The notes: a model not told the origin generated them from the sequence alone. Positions 1 through 7,777 are shown, counted from the stretch's first letter. The stretch: 64,000 nucleotides of DNA from Pleionea mediterranea (GCF_003148745.1 NZ_QGGU01000011.1:62001-126000), one strand, 5' to 3'. A program made the numbers and translations.

Positions 1-1266
1 TGGAATCAGGTACTGTGGCCCGATAAAAGTTTTCCAACTCATCGCAGCCTCGACAAAATTAAACTCAACCGTCCCATTGTATTAAGCCGTGTAGACGGTC
101 ATGCCGTATGGGTTAATGGCAAAGCCATGGCGCTGGCCGGCATCAATGACAAAACTCCGGATCCCGATGGTGGCCAGATCATTCGCGATGATAATGGCAA
201 AGCCACCGGCGTATTAATTGATACCGCCGAAACACTGGTGACCAGTAAAATTCCGGCGCCAACGCAACTGGAAAACAACTTCGCACTCGATAAAGCCTTC
301 AGTCATTTGTTGAGTCTGGGTATCACCAGTGCCCACGATGCCGGCATCGGGCAAGATATTTATCAGCTGTACCAGACCCGACAACAGGAAGATCGATTGC
401 CGATGCGTGTTTACGCCATGCTCGATGGCAGCTCATCGAAACTGACGGACTGGTTAAACGCCGGAAAAATTGCCGATCCACAGGATAAACTGTCCATTCG
501 CAGCGTTAAGCTGTATTCCGATGGCGCTCTGGGCAGCCGCGGTGCCGCAATGATCAAACCTTATTCCGATCAAAAAGATCACAAGGGACTGCTGGTTACC
601 AAACCCGCCGTACTGGACGATAAAGTGCTGGAGATCTTATCCGCCGGTTTTCAGGCAAACATTCACGCCATTGGCGATCGCGGTAACCGCATCGTGTTAA
701 ACGCCATTGAGCAAGCCTATAAAAAAGATTTGGGCAAAGGTTTGCGTCACCGGATTGAGCATACTCAGGTGGTGGCACTGGAAGACTTACAGAAAATCAA
801 ACAACTGGACTTGATTGCTTCCATGCAGCCCACCCACGCCACCAGCGATATGAATATGGCCGAAGATCGCGTTGGCCCGCATCGCATTAAAGGCGCCTAC
901 GCCTGGCGAACCCTGCTCGATCAGGGCACCATCATTGCTTCTGGCTCAGATTTTCCGGTTGAACTGGCCAACCCGTTTCATGGCATACACGCCGCTGTAA
1001 CACGTCAAAATCACCAGAACCAACCACCCGGTGGCTGGAAGCCGGAGCAGAAAATGACATTAATCGAAGCGCTGCGCAGTTTTACGCTGGATGCCGCCTA
1101 CGCCGCCCACCAGGAAGATACCTTAGGCTCACTGGAACCCGGCAAATGGGCTGACTTTATTCTGGTGGATCAGGATATCTTTAAGTTAGATCCCAGCAAG
1201 CTCTGGCAGGTTAATGTTGAACAAACCTGGGTTGCCGGTGAAAAACAATTTCAAAAAGCGTTATAA
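1..1266 (+). CDS. Amidohydrolase family protein (YtcJ-like), 5' end missing
   Basis: The reading frame is open from base 1, so this is the C-terminal 421 residues of a longer metal-dependent amidohydrolase. An internal ATG at 127 is not the real start, because family-typical sequence (RVDGHAVWVN) lies upstream of it. Visible family motifs are HAIGDRGN (metal-ligand His), RIEHTQVV (second metal His), GSDFPVE (catalytic Asp) and the closing GSLEPGKWADFILVD segment, which returns to the small beta-sandwich domain. Members of this family hydrolyse C-N bonds in the cytoplasm or periplasm; the substrate cannot be told from sequence. The N-terminal HxH metal site and any signal peptide lie outside the window. 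The next gene is about 200 bases away, so the two are probably not an operon. Confidence 0.9.
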   Translation, partial: WNQVLWPDKSFPTHRSLDKIKLNRPIVLSRVDGHAVWVNGKAMALAGINDKTPDPDGGQIIRDDNGKATGVLIDTAETLVTSKIPAPTQLENNFALDKAFSHLLSLGITSAHDAGIGQDIYQLYQTRQQEDRLPMRVYAMLDGSSSKLTDWLNAGKIADPQDKLSIRSVKLYSDGALGSRGAAMIKPYSDQKDHKGLLVTKPAVLDDKVLEILSAGFQANIHAIGDRGNRIVLNAIEQAYKKDLGKGLRHRIEHTQVVALEDLQKIKQLDLIASMQPTHATSDMNMAEDRVGPHRIKGAYAWRTLLDQGTIIASGSDFPVELANPFHGIHAAVTRQNHQNQPPGGWKPEQKMTLIEALRSFTLDAAYAAHQEDTLGSLEPGKWADFILVDQDIFKLDPSKLWQVNVEQTWVAGEKQFQKAL

Positions 1267-1469
1267 TATCGCCTGACTATACAGGCTCGACACTCGTCCT
1301 CAGTACAGGTGACAACAACGAAGCCAGTGCAAGGTTAACCAGACAGCGCAATTCACAGCCGTGATACTGGCGCTTCTGGTAGTGATTAACTGGCTTTAAC
1401 ATCACTGGTTACTGAGGCAACTGCTTATCTGGGTCATTATTTTTCAAACATTTTTTCAGGAGATAAACT

Positions 1470-1751
1470 ATGGTACGCGCTACTGCCCGTCATCTATTGG
1501 TCGACAGTGAAGACAAATGCAACGACATTAAGCAACAAATTGAGCAAGGCGCCGATTTTGCCGACATGGCAAAAGAACACTCAAGCTGCCCATCTGGTCG
1601 CAGTGGCGGTGATCTGGGTGAGTTTGGTCGTGGCCAGATGGTTAAAGAATTTGATGAGGTGGTATTCACCGCACCGGTCAATACCGTACAAGGTCCGGTA
1701 AAAACTCAGTTTGGTTACCACTTGCTGGAAGTAACCAACCGTACCGAATAA
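1470..1751 (+). CDS. ppiC: Parvulin-type peptidyl-prolyl cis-trans isomerase
   Basis: A 93-residue single-domain parvulin, the size of E. coli PpiC. It catalyses cis-trans isomerisation of X-Pro peptide bonds and, lacking a signal peptide, should act in the cytoplasm. Family landmarks are the N-terminal ARHLLV strand with its active-site His, the SxCPSGRSGGDLGEFGRG loop, the MVKEFDEVVF segment and the C-terminal TQFGYHLLEV with the second conserved His. The ATG is preceded by a strong AGGAG site at good spacing. It stands alone: roughly 200 bases of non-coding sequence precede it and about 250 follow. Confidence 0.95.
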   Translation: MVRATARHLLVDSEDKCNDIKQQIEQGADFADMAKEHSSCPSGRSGGDLGEFGRGQMVKEFDEVVFTAPVNTVQGPVKTQFGYHLLEVTNRTE

Positions 1752-1791
1752 GATTGGTTGCGTTTCAAGTTATTCATTGAAATAAAGCAAG

Positions 1792-1846
1792 GGGATGTAC
1801 GGGTACAGAGTTATCTGATTCATTTTATAAAATCAGCGTACGTCCC
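1792..1846. other. Long-range hairpin between ppiC and the DUF1244 gene
   Basis: A 10-base stem (GGGATGTACG with CGTACGTCCC, one G-T wobble) encloses a smaller CTGATT/AATCAG hairpin. It begins about 40 bases after the ppiC stop. There is no clean T-run directly after the stem, so a standard intrinsic terminator is not supported. It could be a 3' UTR structure or a degenerate repeat. Confidence 0.35.
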
Positions 1847-2003
1847 AATTTATGAAAGCGTTCATCTTTTAACAATTAAATTAAGCTCTTAACAATTGAA
1901 CTGTTACATTTTGTTTTAACCAATCGAATACGCAATTGCTTTCACAAGCCGTTTACTCATTCATCAATCAACTATCAGCCCATCACAACGAGAAAACATC
2001 CTT

Positions 2004-2294
2004 ATGAATCATCAAACCGATATTGAAGCCGCCGTTTTTCGACGTTTACTTAAACACCTGGATGACAACAAAGATGTACAAAATATTGATCTGATGATCC
2101 TGGCCGACTTTTGTCGCAACTGTTTATCAAAATGGATGGTTGCCGAAGCAGAAGCACGCGGCGTTGAATTAAGTTACGAACAGGCACGCGAAAAAGTTTA
2201 CGGTATGCCTTATGAAGAATGGAAACAACAGTATCAAACCAAAGCCACACCGGAACAATTAGCGGCACTAGAAGCCCGACAGAAAAGCAAGTGA
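2004..2294 (+). CDS. DUF1244 family protein
   Basis: A 96-residue protein matching the uncharacterised DUF1244 family along its whole length. Diagnostic parts are the central QNIDLMILADFCRNCLSKW segment (two Cys three residues apart) and the following GMPYEEWK motif. It has no signal peptide or membrane segment and is predicted to be a small helical cytoplasmic protein. Function is unknown. Only 45 bases separate it from the downstream MarR gene on the same strand, so the two may be co-transcribed. The region before it is AT-rich with no recognisable site. Confidence 0.85.
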   Translation: MNHQTDIEAAVFRRLLKHLDDNKDVQNIDLMILADFCRNCLSKWMVAEAEARGVELSYEQAREKVYGMPYEEWKQQYQTKATPEQLAALEARQKSK

Positions 2295-2339
2295 TCACTA
2301 GAAGCCATTGAAAAAATAACAACGAGACCGCCTGTCATC

Positions 2340-2855
2340 ATGGAAAAATACGAAGAACTGCTTATTTCATTACGCCGGATCATTCGCTCGATTGATCTGC
2401 ATTCAAAAAAGCTTAATAAAACCAGTGGCATGACAGGTCCACAATTACTGGTGCTTCAGGAAGTTTATAAAGAACGGGGGATCACCGCCAAACGCATCGC
2501 AGAAAACGTAAACTTAAGTCAGGGCACCATTACCACCATTTTAGATAAGCTCGAAAGCCGCGATCTGGTCAATCGCATTCGAAGCGAAACCGATCGTCGC
2601 CGCGTGTCATTATTTCTCACTGAAAAAGGCAGCCTGTTATTAGAAAAAGCCCCAAAGCCAATGCAGGAAGAATTTATCGAACGATTTAAAAATCTCGATG
2701 AGTGGGAGCAGAATTTATTATTGTCATCATTTAGCCGTGTCGCACAGATGATGGACGCCAGTAAAATAGATGCCGCACCGCTGCTTGAAATTGGCACCAT
2801 TGTTGACCCGGTGAAAAAAGTGGATGTTGATAAAAAGTCGGATAAACCAGCCTAA
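2340..2855 (+). CDS. MarR family transcriptional regulator
   Basis: A 171-residue regulator with the MarR winged-helix fold: an N-terminal dimerisation helix, the recognition region around residues 48-75 (ITAKRIAENVNLSQGTIT), and the wing SETDRRRVSLFLTEKG with its DxRxxxxxLT-type signature. MarR proteins usually repress neighbouring genes and release DNA when they bind a small ligand or are oxidised. A Lys/Asp-rich tail of about 25 residues extends beyond the domain. The target is not evident: no divergent gene is present, and the following merR starts 13 bases after its stop, so MarR could influence the mercury module by read-through. That last point is inference. Confidence 0.9.
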   Translation: MEKYEELLISLRRIIRSIDLHSKKLNKTSGMTGPQLLVLQEVYKERGITAKRIAENVNLSQGTITTILDKLESRDLVNRIRSETDRRRVSLFLTEKGSLLLEKAPKPMQEEFIERFKNLDEWEQNLLLSSFSRVAQMMDASKIDAAPLLEIGTIVDPVKKVDVDKKSDKPA

Positions 2856-2868
2856 ACTTTTATAACCT

Positions 2869-3252
2869 ATGAAAACCATCGGAGCCGTTGCCAAATACCT
2901 AAATATCAATACGGAAACCATCCGCTTTTATCAGCGAGAAGGATTGATTCAACAACCTCAAAAGCCCGCCTCCGGCTATCGACAATACAGCCCATCTGAC
3001 ATAAATAGACTGCAATTTATCCTCAATGCAAAATCTCTTGGTTTTACCTTGAAGGAAATAAAATCATTGTTAACACTCAGTCAAAACTGTGACGACATAG
3101 AATCACTTAGCCGGTCAAAGCTAGCGGTTATTCAACATAAAATTCAGCAGCTAAAAAAGCTCGAATCCGTTATTCAAGAATTAACCCGATCATGCCAGAG
3201 TAATACTGATAAAACTCGCTGCCCAATCATTGAATCGCTAACCAATCCTTGA
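2869..3252 (+). CDS. merR: Mercury-responsive MerR regulator
   Basis: A 127-residue MerR-family activator. The N-terminal winged helix carries the standard NTETIRFYQREGL recognition motif. It is followed by a long dimerisation helix and a short metal loop. Cysteines fall at residues 74, 109 and 118; the spacings of 35 and 9 match those of the three Hg(II)-binding cysteines of classical MerR (82, 117, 126). Copper- and zinc-type MerR proteins have different patterns, so mercury is the best-supported ligand. The gene is codirectional with merC, whereas in Tn501/Tn21-type operons merR is divergent. Its stop codon lies inside the -35 element of the next promoter. It starts 13 bases after marR and probably shares that transcript. 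Confidence 0.9.
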   Translation: MKTIGAVAKYLNINTETIRFYQREGLIQQPQKPASGYRQYSPSDINRLQFILNAKSLGFTLKEIKSLLTLSQNCDDIESLSRSKLAVIQHKIQQLKKLESVIQELTRSCQSNTDKTRCPIIESLTNP

Positions 3253-3280
3253 CTCCGTACCCAGGTACGGAGTTTATACT
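3249..3280 (+). promoter_or_regulatory. MerR-type operator/promoter for merC
   Basis: A TTGACT -35 is followed by a perfect dyad (CTCCGTAC, four bases, GTACGGAG) lying between the -35 and a TATACT/TTATAC -10. The spacer is 19-20 bases, longer than the 17 of normal sigma-70 promoters, as expected of MerR-activated promoters where bound metal-MerR untwists DNA. The dyad closely resembles the classical mer operator. The TGA stop codon of merR overlaps the -35 hexamer. Confidence 0.88.
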
Positions 3281-3311
3281 GTTTGCATTAGCATATTTAA
3301 CGGTATAAAAA

Positions 3312-3689
3312 ATGGTTAACAAACTGGTAGATAAACTTGGTATTTTTGGTGTATGGCTAGCGGCTTTAAGCTGTACGGCCTGCTTTCCTGCTCTGGGTAC
3401 TGTTGCTTCACTGTTGGGTTTAGGATTTTTATCGTCACTTGAAGGTATTGCGATTAATTACCTATTACCAATACTTGCATTAGTTGTACTGCTTGCTAAC
3501 AGTTTAAGCTGGTATAACAACCGACAACATATACGAGGCGTACTGGGAGTTTCAGGACCGCTCGCAATATTAACCACACTTTACCTGTTCTGGTCTGCAC
3601 ACTGGAGTACCTATCTGTTTTATCTTGGTCTATCTCTGATGTTGTTAACCAGTATTATTGATATGTATAGATGGTTTAACAAAACTTGA
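3312..3689 (+). CDS. merC: Mercury uptake transporter MerC
   Basis: A 125-residue inner-membrane protein with four hydrophobic segments. The N-terminal Cys pair (C21 and C24 in SCTACFPALG) in the first helix and the following GLGFLSSLEG match MerC, which carries Hg(II) into the cytoplasm. MerT has a different layout with two Cys pairs, and no separate periplasmic MerP is present. It lies directly behind a MerR-type promoter. Uptake normally feeds mercuric reductase (MerA), but no merA is found within this window, so detoxification would need a merA elsewhere or another route. The start ATG has only a weak ribosome site. It overlaps the alternative TTG start of the next gene. Confidence 0.88.
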   Translation: MVNKLVDKLGIFGVWLAALSCTACFPALGTVASLLGLGFLSSLEGIAINYLLPILALVVLLANSLSWYNNRQHIRGVLGVSGPLAILTTLYLFWSAHWSTYLFYLGLSLMLLTSIIDMYRWFNKT

Positions 3690-3700
3690 AACCAAGAATA

Positions 3701-3919
3701 ATGAATTCGATTAATTTAAATTCTACAATTACTTGCCCACTGTGTAAGCATCAAAAAGAAGAGCATATGCCAACGAATGCTTGTCAGTGGTTTTATCAAT
3801 GTGAGGGATGCGGTGAATTACTAAAGCCGCTAAAAGGTGACTGTTGTGTCTTTTGCTCTTACGGAACAACCAAGTGCCCACCTATTCAATTAGGTGATTC
3901 ATGCTGCAATCAGAAATAA
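3701..3919 (+). CDS. GDCCVxC-motif heavy-metal-associated small protein
   Basis: A 72-residue Cys-rich cytoplasmic protein. It has a CPLC pair near the N-terminus, CEGCGELLKP in the middle, then GDCCVFCSYG and CPP. The GDCCVxC signature defines a family found in mercury and other heavy-metal loci, some members of which carry selenocysteine; here all positions are Cys. Ten Cys in 72 residues suggest metal or mercury binding. The frame is open from a TTG at 3686, overlapping the merC stop, but the ATG at 3701 gives a more natural N-terminus. It is the last gene of the mer module; the next gene is convergent. Confidence 0.8.
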   Translation: MNSINLNSTITCPLCKHQKEEHMPTNACQWFYQCEGCGELLKPLKGDCCVFCSYGTTKCPPIQLGDSCCNQK

Positions 3920-4038
3920 AATTCATCACCGTTTGATAACTGGTAAACCGGTCATATCATTCGAATTGCCATGCCTCCTGAACTAAAATAATCCTTGGGT
4001 CAGGAATAGTGATATATTTTTTTGCTTTCTCGCACTGT

Positions 4039-4746
4039 CTATTGTTTTAACGCTTTCTCCTGTTGCAAAACAATATTGTCACGCACTGCTTTTGCAAAAC
4101 ACTTAAAAATATCCCGCTGTGAAGAAATATAAGGCAGGTATTCAGGGTGCCACTGCACACCAACAATAAAACGATCTTGCCGTTCAATGGCCTGAATAAA
4201 TCCATCGGCATCCTTTGCGGTAACCACCAACCCTTCACCTAAACTTTTAACCGCCTGATTATGCAAACTGTTTACCGTAAGCGTTTGCGGGGTTACACAG
4301 TCGGCCAGCCGACTGTCTTGTTCAAGTTCCACACTCTTTATCGGAAAAGCCGTGTATTTATTTGGCGTTAATTTTCTTTCTGGCCTTATGTCGGCATGTA
4401 ACGTTCCTTTTAGCACAACATTTAGCAGTTGCGCGCCACGGCAAATGCCCAAAATAGGAATATTTTCTGGCAAATAGGCTTTTAACATATCCATTTCAAG
4501 TTGATCACGGGCAGGATCATATCGACTGGCTTCGTTTTCCGGATCACCATAGTGGGTAGGATGAATGTCATCACCACCACTGATGATGAGGCCATCTATT
4601 TTTTGATCAACTTTTGGGCCATCAGGGTAACGATATACTGCTCTTAAACCGGCCAACGCAAGATTAAAACGAATTGCCCACCACCCCACGGGAAAGCGTT
4701 TTTTAGGTCCGGTAACCGCTATTAAAGGCTTTTTATTATCGCTCAT
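4039..4746 (-). CDS. Class I glutamine amidotransferase / gamma-glutamyl hydrolase (peptidase C26)
   Basis: A 235-residue cytoplasmic protein of the PuuD-like peptidase C26 group. The nucleophile elbow is GICRGAQ with Cys102, and the His/Glu of the triad are H200 and E202 in QWHPEYL. The SGGDDIHPTHYG loop is also typical. Relatives cleave gamma-glutamyl amide bonds, such as gamma-glutamyl-GABA, or act as glutaminase subunits. Its start lies 36 bases after the amidoligase stop, so it is probably the third gene of a gdhA-amidoligase-C26 operon. Pairing of amidoligases with such proteins is a known pattern, proposed to form and cleave amide-linked conjugates. The actual substrate is unknown. Confidence 0.88.
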   Translation of the reverse strand: MSDNKKPLIAVTGPKKRFPVGWWAIRFNLALAGLRAVYRYPDGPKVDQKIDGLIISGGDDIHPTHYGDPENEASRYDPARDQLEMDMLKAYLPENIPILGICRGAQLLNVVLKGTLHADIRPERKLTPNKYTAFPIKSVELEQDSRLADCVTPQTLTVNSLHNQAVKSLGEGLVVTAKDADGFIQAIERQDRFIVGVQWHPEYLPYISSQRDIFKCFAKAVRDNIVLQQEKALKQ

Positions 4747-4782
4747 CCACTCAGTCGCTTTTTGTCTCTATTATTGTTTCAA

Positions 4783-5814
4783 TTATTGAGCCAAAAGCTC
4801 ATCACAACGTTTCACCCATTTACTGTCAATTGATCGGGTCAGTCGTTGCAAGTCTTCTGAAAACTCATTAACCAACTGATCGAGTAACTTTTTATTATTA
4901 GCCACTCGCTCAACCTGCAACCAATAACTCCAGGGTATGTCGAGGTTCCAGTCCTGATTATCAATATCACAATTGGGTAATCGATAGTGAAAGGTAGGAC
5001 GAGACTTAATCAGGTGTTGATCTTTAAGACCTTTAACACATTCAGCATCGATATGGGCAAACAGAGGCAATAAGTCGAGGCTGCGATTGCGCGTTGGGTT
5101 AAACTCAATATAGTCAGCGATCAATTCTGACATACTGGGTTTATAATTATCGTCAATAATTTTAACGATATAATCTTTTTTAAACGAGTCGATATAAGGC
5201 GTAATGCGACGCACCACATCAATTTGTTCCTTGTCGTATATCCAGTCATACAAACATATGTAGGCTTTTAAGTGATTAAGTATATTGTCTGCGCTGAGTT
5301 CGGATAATTCCGGATTAATATGCAATCCAAACGCATATCGTGCCGCGTGCCGCGTGCCGAGCGCACCATGGTTTCTTAAACTTTCAACCAGATCACCAAG
5401 TTTATATAAGTGACTAACCTTAATCGGTGGACTCACTACTTCCCAGGGCACCAGTTGCTCCGCTGTAAACTTAAGCAGGTTTTCAGCCATTTCGATAACG
5501 GTATTATCCAGTACAGCATCTTCTGGTTTTGGATCATCCGTTTTACTAACCATTTTTTGCAACAACTGTGCATCCAGCTCCAAAATAAAGCCGCCAACAT
5601 CAGTGTCTTTAATTTGATAATTAAACACCGATTGTTTAACAGCTTTGCCATTAAAATGCTCGGTGATGGATTCAATGATTTGTTTTGGCTCCACACCGGA
5701 AAACTCCAGCTCGACACCAACGGTTCGCTCTTCGCCATCAAAGTTATTAACTTTTTCAGGTAACCAATCTTTTTTATCGTTAAACTTCACAGGAAATCCT
5801 TGCGTAACACTCAA
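4783..5814 (-). CDS. Amidoligase family enzyme (glutamine-synthetase fold)
   Basis: A 343-residue protein matching the putative amidoligase family, ATP-dependent COOH-NH2 ligases with the glutamine-synthetase fold. Landmarks are VGVELEF (residues 32-38, metal-binding Glu pair), EVVSPP, GLHINP (metal/nucleotide His), NPTRNRSLDLLP and the late FHYRLPN with a conserved Arg. No signal peptide or membrane segment is seen. The start is a TTG 13 bases after the gdhA stop; no in-frame ATG occurs before the conserved core and no clear ribosome site is visible, so translation is probably coupled to gdhA and weak. Family knowledge predicts that it joins an amino compound to a carboxylate, possibly glutamate; the product is not known. 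Confidence 0.85.
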   Translation of the reverse strand: MSVTQGFPVKFNDKKDWLPEKVNNFDGEERTVGVELEFSGVEPKQIIESITEHFNGKAVKQSVFNYQIKDTDVGGFILELDAQLLQKMVSKTDDPKPEDAVLDNTVIEMAENLLKFTAEQLVPWEVVSPPIKVSHLYKLGDLVESLRNHGALGTRHAARYAFGLHINPELSELSADNILNHLKAYICLYDWIYDKEQIDVVRRITPYIDSFKKDYIVKIIDDNYKPSMSELIADYIEFNPTRNRSLDLLPLFAHIDAECVKGLKDQHLIKSRPTFHYRLPNCDIDNQDWNLDIPWSYWLQVERVANNKKLLDQLVNEFSEDLQRLTRSIDSKWVKRCDELLAQ

Positions 5815-5827
5815 TTGATAAAAGCGT

Positions 5828-7183
5828 TTAAATTAAACCAGAAAAATAAAGCGCTTGTGATAACTTATCAAACGCTGCCAGATTAGCACCCCGTCGATAA
5901 TCAATCACTTTGCCACCATCACCATAATCGACACAAGTATCGTGTATGGTCTTCATAATTTCTTTTAACTTGGTATCCACTTCTGACGACTCCCAGCTAA
6001 CCCTCGAACGGTTTTGACTGATTTCAAGTCCGGACACTGCGACACCACCAGCATTAACCGCTTTGCTGGGGCCCATCACAACATCGTTGTCTTCAAAATA
6101 TTCGATAGCCTCTTTGGTGCAGGGCATATTGGCTGCTTCTATTATCATCTTGCATTCGCCTTCGACCAAAACTTTAGCATCATCAATATCAAGCTCATTT
6201 TGAGTGGCGCAAGCAAAAGCGATATCCGGTTTTAATCCCCAGGGTTTTTCGCCTTTTTTAAAATCGCAATTGATGTTATCCAGTTCCGACATGCGGACAC
6301 GATTTTCATGGGCTTCAATAATTGAATCCAGCTCATCGGCAGTGATGCCCTCTTCGAACACACAAGTGCCATCACTGTTCGATAAACTGATTACTTTTGC
6401 ATCCATCTCAATTAACTTTTTTGCAGTAAACAGAGCAACATTTCCTGCACCAGACAATGCACAACGTTTTCCTTTTAAAGAGTCATCAATTTCATCGAGC
6501 ATATGTACGGTAAAATAAACAGCACCATAACCGGTAGCTTCTTCCCGAATGCAGGAGCCACCAAATACCGGGTGCTTACCGGTCAACACCCCTCTAAATT
6601 TATTATTGATCGATTTATACTGGTGAAACATGTAGCCAATTTCACGAGTACCCACACCAATATCACCGGCAGGCACATCGGTATCAGGGCCAATATGATG
6701 AGACAATTGAGTCATAAACGCCTGACAAAAGCGCCGAATTTCAGACTCGCTACGATTTTTTATATCAAAATCGGCACCGCCTTTGGCTCCGCCCATAGGC
6801 AAACCGGTCAATCCATTTTTAAAGGTCTGCTCAAACGCCAAAAACATTAAAGTATCGATTTTGGTATCCGCTGAAAATCGCAAGCCGCCTTTGTAAGGGC
6901 CCAGCGCATTATTAAATTGAACGCGATAACCGTGATTGCATTGAAACGCGCCATCATCGTCTTCCCAGTCCACTCGAAAACGAATGACCCGATCCGGTTC
7001 GGTTAAAATTCGAAAGGCCTTCCAGTAAGAGTCATCACTTTTTTTCTTCAAAAAATCAAACACATCACGACCAACCTCCTCAACCGCCTGAGCAAACTCC
7101 GGCATGTTGGGATAATGCCCCTCAAGATGATCGATCACCTGTTCGAATTGATTTTTTGAATGACTCTTTTTAGATGATGCCAT
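5828..7183 (-). CDS. gdhA: NADP-type glutamate dehydrogenase
   Basis: A 451-residue hexameric-type glutamate dehydrogenase, the standard length. It converts 2-oxoglutarate and ammonium to glutamate. The substrate-binding GPYKGGLRF (residues 95-103) and PMGGAKGG (129-136, catalytic Lys134) are present; most relatives have Gly where Ala133 sits. DVPAGDIGVG follows, and the Rossmann domain shows SGAGNVA. The start ATG has an AGGAG ribosome site. It is the first gene of a minus-strand set with the amidoligase and C26 hydrolase, an unusual setting that places a glutamate-producing enzyme directly upstream of a ligase that may use glutamate. Cofactor preference (NADP over NAD) is inferred from overall similarity. 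Confidence 0.95.
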   Translation of the reverse strand: MASSKKSHSKNQFEQVIDHLEGHYPNMPEFAQAVEEVGRDVFDFLKKKSDDSYWKAFRILTEPDRVIRFRVDWEDDDGAFQCNHGYRVQFNNALGPYKGGLRFSADTKIDTLMFLAFEQTFKNGLTGLPMGGAKGGADFDIKNRSESEIRRFCQAFMTQLSHHIGPDTDVPAGDIGVGTREIGYMFHQYKSINNKFRGVLTGKHPVFGGSCIREEATGYGAVYFTVHMLDEIDDSLKGKRCALSGAGNVALFTAKKLIEMDAKVISLSNSDGTCVFEEGITADELDSIIEAHENRVRMSELDNINCDFKKGEKPWGLKPDIAFACATQNELDIDDAKVLVEGECKMIIEAANMPCTKEAIEYFEDNDVVMGPSKAVNAGGVAVSGLEISQNRSRVSWESSEVDTKLKEIMKTIHDTCVDYGDGGKVIDYRRGANLAAFDKLSQALYFSGLI

Positions 7184-7278
7184 TAAGTAACACTCCTAAA
7201 GCGTCAAAGCCTTGATTTATGAGAGTAGCGTTAAAATACAATGTTATCCATTGCAGATTGCCGTGTCCCTAGTTGCGG

Positions 7279-7737
7279 TTAATTACCATCGGAAAATTCT
7301 TGCTCTAACTTTTTCATGGTATCAGACAATTCATCAAGTGAACGCTCAACACCATTGTTGATGGTTTCCCATGATTTTTCAGTTGCACTGTCTGCTTTTT
7401 TCATCCAGTGCGAAAGACGCTGCTTAGATTCTTTTAATGACGCTATAAGATATTGACGGCGATCATTCACATCATCGGATAACTCTTCGGTCTCACGCTC
7501 CATGCGTTGCTGATAGTAATCAATATCGCCATCGAGCGCGTCGAGTTGCTTTTGAAAAAACGCAGCGGTTTGCTGTCTTTTCTTGGCGGTGTATTCACTG
7601 ATGGATGCCACCAGTTGATTCCACTGCTTTACAACATCATCACTGTCACTGCTGTTAGCGTAACCGTTATTCGATATTGTGAATGACAGTGCAACAGCAG
7701 CTATTAAAACCATTGATTTTGATACCATGCGAAACAT
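7279..7737 (-). CDS. Secreted coiled-coil protein of unknown function
   Basis: A 152-residue protein with a clear signal peptide (hydrophobic stretch about residues 9-22, probable cleavage after GYA). The mature part is almost entirely helical, rich in Lys, Glu, Asp and Gln, with heptad-like spacing over residues 35-145, so a periplasmic coiled coil is likely. No catalytic or metal motif is seen and I do not recognise the family. The start is well supported by a GGAGG ribosome site. A perfect GAGTGTT-T-AACACTC palindrome lies about 30 bases upstream and could be an operator. It precedes gdhA on the same strand but a gap of about 95 bases separates them. Confidence 0.75.
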   Translation of the reverse strand: MFRMVSKSMVLIAAVALSFTISNNGYANSSDSDDVVKQWNQLVASISEYTAKKRQQTAAFFQKQLDALDGDIDYYQQRMERETEELSDDVNDRRQYLIASLKESKQRLSHWMKKADSATEKSWETINNGVERSLDELSDTMKKLEQEFSDGN

Positions 7738-7762
7738 ACTGCCTCCTTTTTATTCACTTTTA

Positions 7763-7777
7763 GAGTGTTTAACACTC
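7763..7777. promoter_or_regulatory. Perfect 15-bp palindrome upstream of the coiled-coil gene
   Basis: GAGTGTT and AACACTC flank a single T. The palindrome lies 26 bases upstream of the coiled-coil protein's start codon on the minus strand, where it would overlap the 5' leader or promoter. It may be a dimeric-repressor operator; the cognate regulator is unknown. Confidence 0.35.

Noticed and set aside
127-1266. ATG at 127 as the amidohydrolase start
   Set aside because: Family-conserved sequence continues in frame back to base 1, so the gene begins outside the window.
3686-3919. TTG start for the GDCCVxC protein overlapping merC
   Set aside because: An in-frame ATG five codons later gives the typical N-terminus; the TTG lacks a ribosome site. 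It remains possible through coupling to merC.
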